Origin: Steinernema hermaphroditum
Taxonomy: Eukaryota; Nematoda; Chromadorea; Rhabditida; Steinernematidae
Reading direction: 5' to 3'
DNA: 64,000 bases
NCBI GenBank assembly: GCA_030435675.1
Contig: CM059621.1
Location: 7,688,001-7,752,000 of the forward strand
Positions within the stretch are counted from its first letter, which is position 1; each line of letters begins with the position of its first letter. Both the position numbers and the translations under genes were made by a program. A model generated the notes under the pieces. That model worked only from the letters and a program-made list of their open reading frames with translations, was not told the DNA's origin and did no database searches. Shown piece by piece: positions 34,774 to 44,606 of this stretch.

Positions 34774-35545
34774 CGGAGGAAACACCGAGAAACGAGTACA
34801 CGTGGAGACGACTCCCCTGCAAGTGAGGGAACGCTGTCTGCAAGGCAGCTGAGGTAGACAGACGTCTCAAACCCCATTTACAGAAAGCTGTTTGTGGCTA
34901 CTCCCGCGCTCCGTAATGTCAAGAACGACGATTTTTGTTGCAATGGTGGTCACCATGAAGAACTCCTTGTTTCATGTTTGAATACCGTAATGTCTCCGTC
35001 ATAGGCGACAAATCCAACCCATCACCCATTTTTTCTGTATTCAGGTCGTCGTGAAATGTTGCAAAACCGATAAAAGAAGTCCAATTTGGCGCATCGGCAC
35101 GCCGAGACCTGTTTAGACGCATTGCCAAAGATGACGGAACGTTCGGAATCGCATTTTCCCGCGCGTGCAAACATAGGTCCTCGACGGCCACCTTGGGCAA
35201 ACTTGAGGTGTGAGAACGCCCAAAAAGTGTGCCGCGCAAACAGTCGCATTCCTCGTCCTCAGATAACGACCCTCTCGGAAGTCAAAAAGCGCGGGAAACT
35301 CTGAGCGGTCACTGATAGCGGAGCGCAGCTGCGTCGACGATAAAGGCCCTTTGAAGTAGTATACTTCCTGACCAGCACGTACTACAGTTGATAAGCGCCA
35401 AATTGAAGCACTCAGCAAGATGACGAAACCCTACGAAAAGTGCCTCTGGACACAGAATCACAAGAAGAAGGTTAAAAGTATTTATTCTTCTAAAACTACT
35501 AGAGATGCGCATAACTGAATCGACGAAGAATAGCATCGGACCACT
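34774..35545. other. Intergenic, nothing recognised
   Basis: No gene, RNA or repeat was found between the two secreted-protein genes. Confidence 0.4.
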
Positions 35546-35944
35546 TCATTTCCCTTTCGCGTCGTCGGCCTGCACCTTTCCGGCCGAGAACGCCTGGTTA
35601 CTGTATCCACTGTATGCCGGCTGGGGATTCCGAAGAGGCATTGTTCTGTAGCCGTCGTCGGGAGCTCCCCACGCAGGCGCCGCAGGTGCTGAAAGGTTCC
35701 ATTTCCAAACGACTAGGGCTCCGCTACCTGGACGGTATCCGGTGTATCCTCCGTAGTAAGGCGAGGGAGAGGGGTAGGGGTACATCGGGGCGTACCCTCC
35801 GGCGGGATAGGGATAGGCCGCCGCGGGAGCGCCGTAGTAGGGCGGCACTGCGGCTGGAGGATAGTAGCCAGGCGAAGGGTATCCGTAGTACTGCGCGGAG
35901 GCGAGGGAGGAGAAAAACAAGAGGAAGCAAAGGGACTGCAGCAT
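35546..35944 (-). CDS. Secreted Tyr/Pro/Gly-rich protein
   Basis: ATG at 35944 with a clear signal peptide (LQSLCFLLFFSSLASA). Then YYGYPSPGYYPPAAVPPYYG and similar Tyr-Pro-rich units follow. There is an intron of 39 nt (GTAGCG...TTTCAG). It is a multiple of three, so the unspliced frame is also open; the spliced form is preferred because it removes a hydrophobic insert. About 119 residues. Its composition resembles cuticle, eggshell or adhesive proteins. No domain is recognised. A TATAAAAGG sits upstream at 35982-35990. Confidence 0.6.
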   Translation of the reverse strand: MLQSLCFLLFFSSLASAQYYGYPSPGYYPPAAVPPYYGAPAAAYPYPAGGYAPMYPYPSPSPYYGGYTGYRPGSGALVVWKWNLSAPAAPAWGAPDDGYRTMPLRNPQPAYSGYSNQAFSAGKVQADDAKGK

Positions 35945-35981
35945 CGCTGGACGCTTCTTCTGGCATCCAGAGCATTTGTGA

Positions 35982-35990
35982 CCTTTTATA
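35982..35990 (-). promoter_or_regulatory. TATA box of the Tyr/Pro/Gly-rich gene
   Basis: TATAAAAGG on the minus strand, about 38 nt before the ATG at 35944. Confidence 0.6.
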
Positions 35991-36197
35991 GGAAGAGGAG
36001 TTCGTTCAAATTAGGGAAACCTGATAGTTGCTGGGAAGAGAAATCCGGATAAAGAGGCGTCTACGAGGAAATTGAGTCAATTTTTAGGGAAAAACACGAC
36101 ATAGCGACATAGCAGAAGCCGTCCTGAGAACTGGATTCTGTGGGAAGTGACTTCGTTTATTATCTAGCGGGTGAAGCTGAATTATTATGTACACTGG

Positions 36198-36785
36198 TCA
36201 TCGGAAGGGGAAGAAGTTGACGAGGTTGCCGGGATTCTCGCGGAACTCCTTGTCAACTGGCGACAGCGTCGTCGTGGGCGTCGTCACCTTCGGCTTCTTG
36301 CAGCCTTTAGGGAGGCATTCGGCCACTTCGTAGAGAGGCGGACACTCGCGGAAGAGGATGTCGCCGTTGGAACGACGCTCGGGGAACGGAGGTCGGTACA
36401 CGTCGCGATTCCGGACGCGTTGGGCCATGTCACAGTTGCCGAAACACTTGCTCCATTCTGCCCACTTGCTCACGACGCATTCTGAACAGAAGCACGATGT
36501 TAGGTTAGTTGAGTCGCAGGCTTCTCTCTCGCCATAAATTACAAAAACACACCTAATTTCCCCCCTTCACCACTTCTATCTTCCCGATTCATCTAAACTT
36601 TCTCCAAAAACGCCTCATCGTGAATAACTGGTAGGTAGGCACTAAAGTCGTTGAAGAAGCCGTAAGGTCATGGGCCACTTCCTCTCTAATCATCCCAAAA
36701 ACTTACTTGCCGCTTCGGAGTGCTCGAGAGCGCAGAGGAGGCAGAGCAGAAGTAACAGCCGAACCGAAGTGTCCGCCGCTTTCAT
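36198..36785 (-). CDS. Secreted single TSP1-domain protein
   Basis: Exon 1 36785-36707 (signal peptide VRLLLLLCLLCALEHSEA), exon 2 36481-36198; 120 residues. The intron is about 225 bp. Exon 2 holds one thrombospondin type 1 repeat: KCVVSKWAEWSKCFGNCD, then RVRNRDVYRPPF, then cysteines in CPPLYEVAECLPKGC. The WxxW and CxxxC pattern fits a TSP1 repeat of the C-mannosylated type. A short Thr/Pro-rich tail follows. It may bind matrix or the multi-TSP1 ADAMTS kind of protein, but nothing in the sequence proves that. Confidence 0.75.
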
Positions 36786-37459
36786 TTTCTTCGATCACCG
36801 CTTCGAGGCGACTGTCGAAAGTGGCGATTACCAGTGGAGTCCACGCGCTCGCCGCTGACCTCGATCCGCCTGAACGCAAAAAAGCGCTCGAGCGGCGCGT
36901 TGGGTCATCGCCGGAGGCGTCTCGGGAGTGGGATTGCAACAGGAACAGGATTCACCAGAAAAGCATCCCTTTCGCAGGACCGCATTCCAACCAATACGTC
37001 TTGATCGGTTGTTTGGGATTAGGCGTCGCCGATTTAATTGGAAAGAGATGAATTCCCGGAGCAGTTAGCGGACAGATGAATCCTCGAGGGGATCGAAGAA
37101 GATACTGTGCGAGCGCCGATGACGTCACCCGGCGAAACGATGTTGAAATTGTGGAGAATCTTTTGTTCCATTTACGTAAAAAAAGCTGACAAGTTGGGCG
37201 CGATCCGTGGATGGGTGAAAGGAAGAACGCGCGGAGAACGCTGAGAAAGTAGAAGAAACACAAAGGAAGAAAAGAGTTGAACTGTTGCGAAAGAAGGCGC
37301 GCAACGCGAGTAGCCAAGAACGATTTGATCCAAGAAAAATGGGAAAGTAGAAGCTCTTGTAGTGGTGGACTTTCAAGAGTGAACATCAGAGCGAAAGCGC
37401 CTCGAGAAACATCGCAGAAGCGGGTTACTGCCATCATGCTGGACTAAGTTCTGGTCCTG
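36786..37459. other. Intergenic, nothing recognised
   Basis: A minus-strand frame of 161 codons (36952-37437) has no signal, domain or start context and is not accepted. Confidence 0.35.
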
Positions 37460-37765
37460 TCACGATTGCCCTCCTGCTGGTGTCCACCTTAACACGCAGA
37501 GTGAGCTTTCATGGGTTTCTGGCTGTTCAGAATGGAGGAGAGATCTTTCAGTAGCTGCTTCCATCGTCATCTCGGCAGAGCGCTTCTTTAGTTGCGCAGT
37601 CCATTTTCGGCTTTCCATAGCCGCGACTATTTCCACCAAACCCGTGATTTCTTTCCAGATCTTGGTCGAGATGGTACATTTTTCACCGTTCACCACGGTC
37701 CAGACGATTCCCTCAGGGTCACTAGGAGTGGTCCCCTCTAGAGCTGGCGGCGATACGAACGCCAT
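37460..37765 (-). CDS. Possible small protein opposite the HP1-like 5' end
   Basis: 101 residues from an ATG at 37765 (MAFVSPPALEGTTPSD...). The composition looks coding: hydrophilic, with a Trp-containing segment like a small DNA-binding helix (IVWTVVNGEKC, KIWKEITGLVEIV). It overlaps the candidate first exon of the chromo gene on the other strand, so at most one of the two starts is right. No family match. Kept as low confidence because the overlap matters for the HP1 gene model. Confidence 0.25.
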   Translation of the reverse strand: MAFVSPPALEGTTPSDPEGIVWTVVNGEKCTISTKIWKEITGLVEIVAAMESRKWTAQLKKRSAEMTMEAATERSLLHSEQPETHESSLCVLRWTPAGGQS

Positions 37766-38653
37766 TCAAGTTCAGCAGCCCATCAATGAACAGAACAAAG
37801 GAGGGCGGAAGTCCATACTCTCCCAGGCAAATTTGGCTTGTTCGTTTCTCATCTTACTTAGCCTTTTTCAGTGCCCAAGCGAAGGGAGTTTTGCTTCCCA
37901 AAGGTCCAGAAGATCTATCAAGAAGGTAAGTCACTATTTGCAGCAAGCTGACTCATTTCGTATTCTCCGTTAAGGTTCGATGGGCTTCTGAAGAGCCTGC
38001 GCCGTCATCCCACTTATCGACACGACGCAAATCCGCGGCCTTCGAATTACCAGCTGAATCCCGCAGAAAGCCGAAGAGGGAGCCAAAGAAGAGGGCCGTT
38101 TGGGATGTGGAGAAGGTCATCGGCAGAAGGGTCGTTGATGACGAAGTGCAGTATCGCGTGAAGTGGTTCGGCTGGGATGATCCAACGTGGCAGAGCGAAT
38201 CCGACTTCGTCAATACGGAATGCATCGAGGTTCGCGATACGGTGACAACTACTCTTCTGACTTCATATCGTCTAGGAGTATCACCAGCGCGTTCTGGTGG
38301 CGGCTGTGCGGCACGAGATGGAGCGAAGACCAACACGCCTGTTTGACGAAGGCGCCGTTGTGAAGACGATCCTCGGGGGCGAAGAGCGCCCCGACGGCAA
38401 GCACCTCGTTGTGCAATATGAGGAACCCGAAACTGTCGAGGTGATCCCAATCAAGCAGGTCTTTGCGAAGTATCCGACCCTCGTTTTCGCCTTCCTCGAG
38501 AGAATCCTGGTCACCTTTGACCCTGATGAAGAACCGGTGCCGAAGATCAAGCCCAAAGTGCAGAGAAGGAGGAAGAAGAGAGAAGACAGCAATGCAAGCA
38601 CCCAAGAATCAAACATTGAACTTGTCAAGAAGGAACTTGTGGTTATTGTATGA
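37671..38653 (+). CDS. HP1-like chromodomain and chromoshadow protein
   Basis: Chromatin protein that would bind methylated histone H3 and dimerise. Secure exons: 37975-38229 and 38276-38653. An upstream exon ends at 37925 (GTAAGT donor); its start is unclear, and 37671 is only the first ATG in the open frame. A basic linker (RRKPKREPKKRAV) precedes the chromodomain WDVEKVIGRRVVDDEVQYRVKW-FGWDDPTW. The chromoshadow-like domain includes VKTILGGEERPDGKHLVVQY and ends PTLVFAFLERILVTF. A basic tail (RRRKKRE) follows. Odd point: all three aromatic cage positions read Trp (VWDVEKV, VKW, GWDD), where HP1 proteins normally have Tyr-Trp-Tyr/Phe. The best guess is an hpl-type gene; the first exon needs transcript data. 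Confidence 0.75.
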
Positions 38654-38769
38654 GTTTATAATGTTGATGGAAATTGTCATCGAGCGGACCCTTCCCTTGT
38701 CTTGTCTTTGTCTGGCTCCAGATAGGTCTGTGCGTTGCGACCTAATGAGACTCGTAGGGCAGCGATGCC

Positions 38770-38777
38770 TATAAAAG
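38770..38777 (+). promoter_or_regulatory. TATA box of Gly/Ser-rich gene copy 1
   Basis: TATAAAAG, 54 bp before the ATG at 38824, with GTCAGTCGA (initiator-like) between. It is conserved in copy 2 at 43064-43071. Confidence 0.65.
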
Positions 38778-38823
38778 CGGTCGGAATCAAGGGGATCGTC
38801 AGTCGACCGACCAACCGACAACA

Positions 38824-39048
38824 ATGGGAGATCGCAGCGCGTACATGACCCCTGGCGGCGGAGGAGGAAGCAGCAGCGGTGGCGGTGGCGGCGGCGGTGG
38901 CTCATACGCCCGTGAGGAATACGCCTGGGGAAGCAGCAGCGACAGCGGAAGCGGAAGCAGCAGCGGAGGAAGCAGCGGAAGCAGCGGCAACGCCCCCGGA
39001 GTCACGAAGGCCCGCACGGACGTCTCCTGCTACTTGGGACCCAAATAA
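38824..39048 (+). CDS. Gly/Ser-rich small protein, copy 1
   Basis: 74 residues from MGDRSAYMTPGGGGG with long Gly and Ser runs, then a conserved C-terminus NAPGVTKARTDVSCYLGPK with one cysteine. There is no signal peptide, so it is cytoplasmic or nuclear. Gly/Ser low-complexity proteins of this size occur among nematode sperm-enriched families, but I cannot assign it to one. A near-identical copy lies at 43118. The coding ends are the most conserved part, the middle Gly/Ser run the least. Confidence 0.75.
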   Translation: MGDRSAYMTPGGGGGSSSGGGGGGGGSYAREEYAWGSSSDSGSGSSSGGSSGSSGNAPGVTKARTDVSCYLGPK

Positions 39049-39065
39049 GAAGCCCAGTGCTCCTG

Positions 39066-39439
39066 CTCCCCTCATCGCCGCTCTACACCACTGATTTACA
39101 TGTCCTTCAATGTGTTTTTGTAAGACTGTAATCCGTACTAACACTCCGTAAAACAAGTTATTGATAGTAATCTCTCTCTCTGTTGTATGTGTGATGTTAT
39201 GCTGTTGGAGCAGCTTAGGGCGCTCACTGCTATGGAGCGCTAAGGTTTCGCGTCCGTCTCATGAACGGCAACCAACCGCGGCAATACTTCTTAGCCCGAT
39301 TTCCCCGTATAGGTGTCTTCGTCAGGCCGTCCATTTTGGTCCTCTACTTATTCAACACTTCCTGTGAATGACAATATACTTGCATCTTGTGAGAACGACA
39401 ACCCTTGCCAGAAGATCATACAACACACGATCAAATGTA
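39066..39439. other. Intergenic, nothing recognised
   Basis: 3' flanks of the Gly/Ser gene and the innexin; no feature seen. Confidence 0.4.
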
Positions 39440-41040
39440 CTAAAACACAAAAATCAACACACTTTGTGGAATCACGCAGGAATAGCATAAACGATTCTTT
39501 CCTTGACCTTCTCCTTTTGAACAGAGGCTTCTGAAGGCACGGAACTCTAAAGTGAACTGAATTACAACAGAACCGGCGGGTAGCCATACCGGAATACACG
39601 AAGGAGGTGGCGGGTATGTGAGGTCAATCGAGATATTTCCTTCTTTGTTCATGAGGTAGTCATAACAAGCCTTCTGGTGCTCAATAGCTCTCAACATCGG
39701 GAAGTTGTCTTCCGACTCAACCGTCTTCTTCCACAGCTCGCGACTCAAATTGTTGACGACAATGGAGCCCGTGTACTCTTTTACGAACAGCAGCATAAGC
39801 AGGCCATCGGCAAAAAGGATTTCATTGACAAAGAACTTCATGCATCGTCCGTCTAGAGAGTGGTCGCTAGGGAGCTGAACAAAACGTGTCATAACATTGT
39901 GAAAAGACGCAGGAGCAACTTACCATCATCAAACGTTCGATTACGTGTTGGCGGACTGAAGGAATAAAGCAGATCACAGAAGCGCAGATCGCCGAACACA
40001 TTGTGACAGCGAACAGGAGCAGCAGCCAGAACCAGACGAAGATGTAGATCTTTTCATTGAGCAAATTGATCGGCAGAACGCAGGGGAAATCAAACTCCTG
40101 CAGGTCGTTCAACTGAAAATAAGGCCATACGAGATACAGTATCAGTGTAAGCCCAACCTTCATGTCGACTCGGCAGTAGGAAAGCGCAGGAAAATTTTTC
40201 GACTGTAGATTGTAGAACAGTCCCTCAGTGGTCATCTGAAACCTGTAGATCAGAGCTGTCGCCTTGCGGAAAACTCACAGTCCATCCCCAGCTCATCTTT
40301 CCGTCACCAACGAGTTCCTTGAGAATGTAAAACTGGATCCAAATGTTGAGAACATAGAGCCACTTCTGCACCACATATCCTATTGAGGCAATGATGCCGA
40401 ACGCTTTCCTAAAAGTCTGAACTAGAGGGGCGACAGAGCCGGCACTAACGATGTGTTATTGTAGTTGCACATGGCCATAATGTCTTCAACAGAGTTCTTC
40501 AGATAGTTGTTGTATTCCTCCTGAACCACGAAACCGTCCACCTTCTTGACTTCAACCACTACTGCTTCATAGTCGAGAGGCTGGAAGTAGAAGCAGAGCT
40601 CCCGGAACAGCTTCGGAAGTGTGAAGAGGAACGCAAATACAAAGAGGACGTAGGGACTCCACATGTAGAACGACATCTTCCCATTGTCGATGTCTATGCC
40701 AGTGGGACCTCCAGTCATGTAGACCGAGGACGATACGTTAGAATGCTGCATTCTGTAGGTGCCTTCAACGAAGCATCTGCTGGTGTAGTACGCGACCCAG
40801 TGCTCTAGAAGCATCTCACTATTCACAGTCTGCAGATCGGTTAAACTCACTTAATCCTGTATGCTCTGCAGGGAAGATGCACGACACCGGACTGAAGAAA
40901 TAGAGCTTTGTTGACAGGATCAGAGCGAATGCCGAGAAAAGTGTGACGGTGACGGCGCAGTTCAGTCGATCGACGTAGTCGTCCAAAGGGTCTGACCAGC
41001 GCCCTTTGAAATCATGGAAGGCACTTTTCAGCTTGAACAT
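39440..41040 (-). CDS. Innexin gap-junction protein
   Basis: Pore-forming protein of invertebrate gap junctions, four-pass in the plasma membrane. ATG at 41040 (MFKLKSAFHDFKG). TM1 follows with the extracellular cysteine box SPVSCIFPAEH. The TM2 start YMWSPYVLFVFAFLF replaces the usual YYQWVP innexin signature. TM3 is seen in exon 40235-39915, and TM4 is INLLNEKIYIFVWFWLLLLF, near the family-typical INEKIYIFxWFW. A C-terminal domain (LPSDHSLDGRCMKFF) follows. About 460 residues in five or more exons. The junction of exon 1 with the next exon near 40850 cannot be resolved; only introns under 30 nt fit. The family is clear but divergent. Confidence 0.82.
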
Positions 41041-41387
41041 GATGTGATCTGAAATATCTCGCCCTAAGGATCCGAAAGCGAATACAATTACATCAAACGA
41101 AGTTTCTCGCGGGTAGCATTCGCAAGAAGTAGAATAAATCGAAACTCCAAATACGTTCAAAAACTCCCAACGGACTACTGCGAAGCTAACTGACAGAGCC
41201 ACGTCGACGGCGCGCAAGTCGAAGAAATGAAAACCACGAGGAAATATCGCTGAATCAGCACCCGAACGCAAAAAAAAAGCCTACAGTACGATGTGCGGAG
41301 AGTCCGACATTCGACCCGGGACCAATGTCATCAGAAGAAACTTTATTCAGTGAAATCTGCTCATAACGTTCGCGCTCCCTGTGTAGG
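41041..41387. other. Gap between innexin and kinase
   Basis: 347 bp, with nothing recognised beyond the two genes' flanks. Confidence 0.4.
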
Positions 41388-43024
41388 TCAGTCATCGTCA
41401 CACGGGGGCGGTCCAAATTTCTCCCAGTCGAACGGCTCGTTGATGACACCCGAAAGTCTCCGGAGAGTGCCTTCAAGCACGGCTCTCATGTAGTCGTAGT
41501 CAGGAGTGCTCTCGTACTTCAGCGAATCCCCGTAGAGCATTAAAAGACGAAATTCCGACGGCATTAACTCGACTATGCAGCAACTTCGACCCTCGTTGGT
41601 GCGGATGTCGTCTTTGAGAGCCAAAATAAGGTCGCGGTCTTTGACGCGTTTCCAAGGCAGCGAATTCTGATTGTAGAGGTCCATGAGCATGTAGAACCAG
41701 CTTTCCAAGTCCGATCCTCTCGACTGGTCCTCGCTGCGGTGAGTGGCCCGCGAGGCGAAGCGCGCGGTGCCGCAAAACTTCACGCGAGCCCGTGGCAGTC
41801 TGACGTGTCCCTTCTCGTTGCGGAAACGCCGCGAGATTCCGAAGTCGATGAGGAAGATCGTCGTGAACAGCCCGCCGAGGCCGATCGTCAGATTTGAAGG
41901 CTTCACGTCGCGGTGGATGTAGCCGATAGTGTGAAGATCCTGGGAAAGATTCATATGAAATTCTGGAATTTTTCACCAACTTTGATGGCGTCGAGACTCT
42001 CGATTCCAATACGAATCGCTGTGCCGTGGGAGAAGTCGGACTGCAGCACGCGATCCCGTATGGAGGAGATGGAGGGCCCGCAGAGCGTGAGCACGACGAA
42101 TGCGAACTCTGGCACTTTTCCTGCGTCAATCATATGCACGAAGTGGGTTCTGACGGATTTTTCTGCATTCATGATGCTGCGCAGTACTTCAACCTCCATT
42201 TTCAGTCGATTCGTAGTCCCCGGTCCGTGCGTCTCCGCCTTCAGTGCGAAGTGCTTCTTCGTCCGTTTGTCTGCGCTCTGTAGAACCACGTGGTAGACGG
42301 CGCCATAGCCTCCCATGCCAAGTTTCCGCTTAACTACAAATCTGAAACGCCACTATCGGGGAGGGGATACCAAACGAACATACTTCTTCGTTACAGAGCC
42401 GATGCAATCGCCTTCGTGGAGAGATAAGCGATCGCTGACACTTGACTCCTTCTTGGGCGTACCGCAATTCCCTTTCGCGCTGGACGCCGGCTCCTTCGAC
42501 ATTTTCTCCGTAGTGTCAGCTGCATTGCAGTCGAGCAAGTCGTCCGTAACGAAGAGCGGTGTTTTCCTGACTACCAGCGGCTTCGCGAGATGACGCTTCG
42601 GTCGGCTGTGCGGATTCACGTGGATTTTCTTGATCTCCTTCGGATCGCTTTGCACCTGCTTTGTACGGCCTTTGGCTTTATCCTTCTTCTAAGCACAGAT
42701 AAACATAAAATCAATAAACACATATATACCTCCAACGCTCGTCCAGTAGAGAACAGTCGCCGTAATTTGTTCGCCCTTTGAGGCTTGCTACCTGACGCTT
42801 TGTTCGAACTCTTGTCATCGAAATTCAACGGACACTGCAAGCAGAAAGTCGAAATGGCGAATCGACAGCGAACTTACGTCTCCGGAAAAACTACACCGAG
42901 ACGAATCCCGAGGCATCGAACAAACGACCGACCACAAATCGAAAATCACAGCTGAATGCTGCACGCAGCTCTCCAAGACTCGCTTCTCTGTCTGTGGAAA
43001 GTTCCAGAACTTGTTATGCGACAT
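41388..43024 (-). CDS. CK1-superfamily protein kinase (nematode TTBK-like)
   Basis: About 485 residues in five exons; ATG at 43024 (MSHNKFWNFPQTEKR). A 170-residue N-terminal extension is basic and low-complexity. The kinase core follows: Gly loop LGMGGYGAVYHVV, ATP Lys HFALKAE, catalytic loop HRDVKPSN, DFGISRRF, and SDLESWFYML. The lack of an APE motif and the DFGISRR form mark CK1-type kinases, which are greatly expanded in nematodes. The core looks intact, with catalytic Lys, Asp and DFG present. It sits between the two Gly/Ser mini-genes. Such kinases are often sperm-expressed in nematodes, but that is not shown here. Confidence 0.85.
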
Positions 43025-43063
43025 TGTCCCTCGACCTAATGAGACTCGTAGGGCAGCGATGCC

Positions 43064-43070
43064 TATAAAA
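43064..43070 (+). promoter_or_regulatory. TATA box of Gly/Ser-rich gene copy 2
   Basis: TATAAAA in the duplicated unit, 54 bp before the ATG at 43118. Confidence 0.65.
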
Positions 43071-43117
43071 GCGGCCGGAATCAAGGAGAACGGCAGTCGA
43101 CCGACCAACCGACAACA

Positions 43118-43327
43118 ATGGGAGATCGCAGCGCGTACATGACCCCTGGCGGCGGAGGAGGAAGCAGCAGCGGTGGCGGCGGCGGTGGCGGTGGCTCATA
43201 CGCCCGTGAGGAATACGCCTGGGGAAGCAGCAGCGACAGCGGAAGCGGAAGCAGCGGAAGCAGCGGCAACGCCCCCGGAGTCACGAAGGCCCGCACGGAC
43301 GTCTCCTGCTACTTGGGACCCAAATAA
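43118..43327 (+). CDS. Gly/Ser-rich small protein, copy 2
   Basis: 69 residues, identical to copy 1 except for a 5-residue deletion in the Ser/Gly middle. Same start MGDRSAYMTP and same end VSCYLGPK. The copies differ in the 3' flank beyond GCTCCTGCTCC. Function unknown; see the copy at 38824. Confidence 0.75.
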   Translation: MGDRSAYMTPGGGGGSSSGGGGGGGGSYAREEYAWGSSSDSGSGSSGSSGNAPGVTKARTDVSCYLGPK

Positions 43328-43347
43328 GAAGCCCAGTGCTCCTGCTC

Positions 43348-44606
43348 CAACTCCACCTACACTACTCCACCGTCACGTCTCTCCGATACCGACAAATAAA
43401 TAGTTTCTCCTATTTCTTGTGTTGGTTTCCTTTTCCGTATTCTCTCGTCGTGGTTGGTTTGGTTCTTCCGTCTTCGGTTTCGCCTCTTCCCGTTTCGTTT
43501 CGTTTTGTTGGTTTTCGTGCTTTCACGCAGTGTCTAGGACGCTAGATGTTCATTGTATAGGTCATTCGCAGAGCGACTCAACCTTTCAAAAGGGTTATTT
43601 TCTTAAAACCTCTTGGCTTTTTTCAATATCGGCTGTTCGATCTTTCATCGTTGGTCTACTGGTATATAATCAAGGATGGGCAAATGCGATTATATGAAAA
43701 AACTGCGACAAAAAAAGCGGCGCACACGAAAAAAGGAACCGGAGCCAAACGAGTCGAACAATACGGTTCACATGTTCACATTCAATTTGATTGCTGATAC
43801 GGTAACCCTCAACTCCCAGAAAACGGGAGATAAGTTGCTCGCAGTACTAGGAAATGCGCAAAGCTATCAAGACATGAATGCACAAAAATGAATGTGCGAT
43901 TCGTTTCGCTCGTCCGCAGCCTAAATTCTGTAGGCATATTCCTCTATCTCATAGGGACCTTAGTTCGGATTTTGACATATTTAACTTCACTGGCAAACAG
44001 AACCTACAGGACGGAGCATTAACGATGTTCTTATGGAACATGCGACATTTGCGAAATCCATTTGTAATCCTGTTTTCGGTGAAAACATTCCGTGTGAATC
44101 AGAGGATTTTCACAAATGAGATGTAGGCTCACTCTTTAAAAGGATGCAATGCATCATTTCTTGTCCTTTGGTCAGCTTCTTTCATTACTAGCAAAATCAT
44201 GGAATTTGTAGGCATCTCCGAATTAATCGCTCATTTCAGGGCGATCATTGTTGCTTTAGGGTCGCCGTCGTCCCTTTGCCTTCCTGGGGCCGTCGAGGGA
44301 TGCAGGTGTTTTCTCGAGGCACGCTTCTGAGGAGACATTTGAACCGAAACTTTCGCTTAGTAGGCCTCCTAGGATGCGCTGGCATGTTGGCTACACCAAA
44401 AGGAAGGTTTAGGGAAGTCTAAAGACAAGAAATTCCATATTTCATAGTTTGTATAGGTGATTGTTGACGTTTGTTCGTGACATGTGTTTTTCCTAATTGT
44501 TTTTGGAGAAAAGACTCTTTTCGAATGCCATATAATTCTCTGGAATACTCTCCACCTCTCCTTCTTCGAAACAGCGATTGGCGTTTTCTTACTTGGAAAA
44601 GCGACT
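43348..44606. other. Intergenic
   Basis: A Lys/Arg-rich frame at 43676-43891 (MGKCDYMKK...) follows a TATATAAT but has no other support. Nothing else is recognised. Confidence 0.35.

Larger units (their letters stand above)
38743..39065 (+). repeat. Duplicated mini-gene unit, copy 1
   Basis: About 325 bp, from CGACCTAATGAG to GCTCCTGCTCC, matching 43034-43347 almost base for base in promoter, coding frame and 3' end. The small indels (9-12 bp) sit in the Ser/Gly coding part. Confidence 0.8.
43034..43347 (+). repeat. Duplicated mini-gene unit, copy 2
   Basis: Second copy of the unit at 38743-39065, inserted about 10 bp upstream of the kinase ATG and pointing away from it. It brings its own TATA box (43064-43070). 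Confidence 0.8.

Noticed and set aside
36952..37437. 161-codon minus-strand frame
   Set aside because: No signal peptide or family; a chance frame.
43676..43891. Lys-rich 71-codon frame after TATATAAT
   Set aside because: Only a basic start, no copy elsewhere; the TATATAAT is too close to the ATG to act as a normal TATA box.
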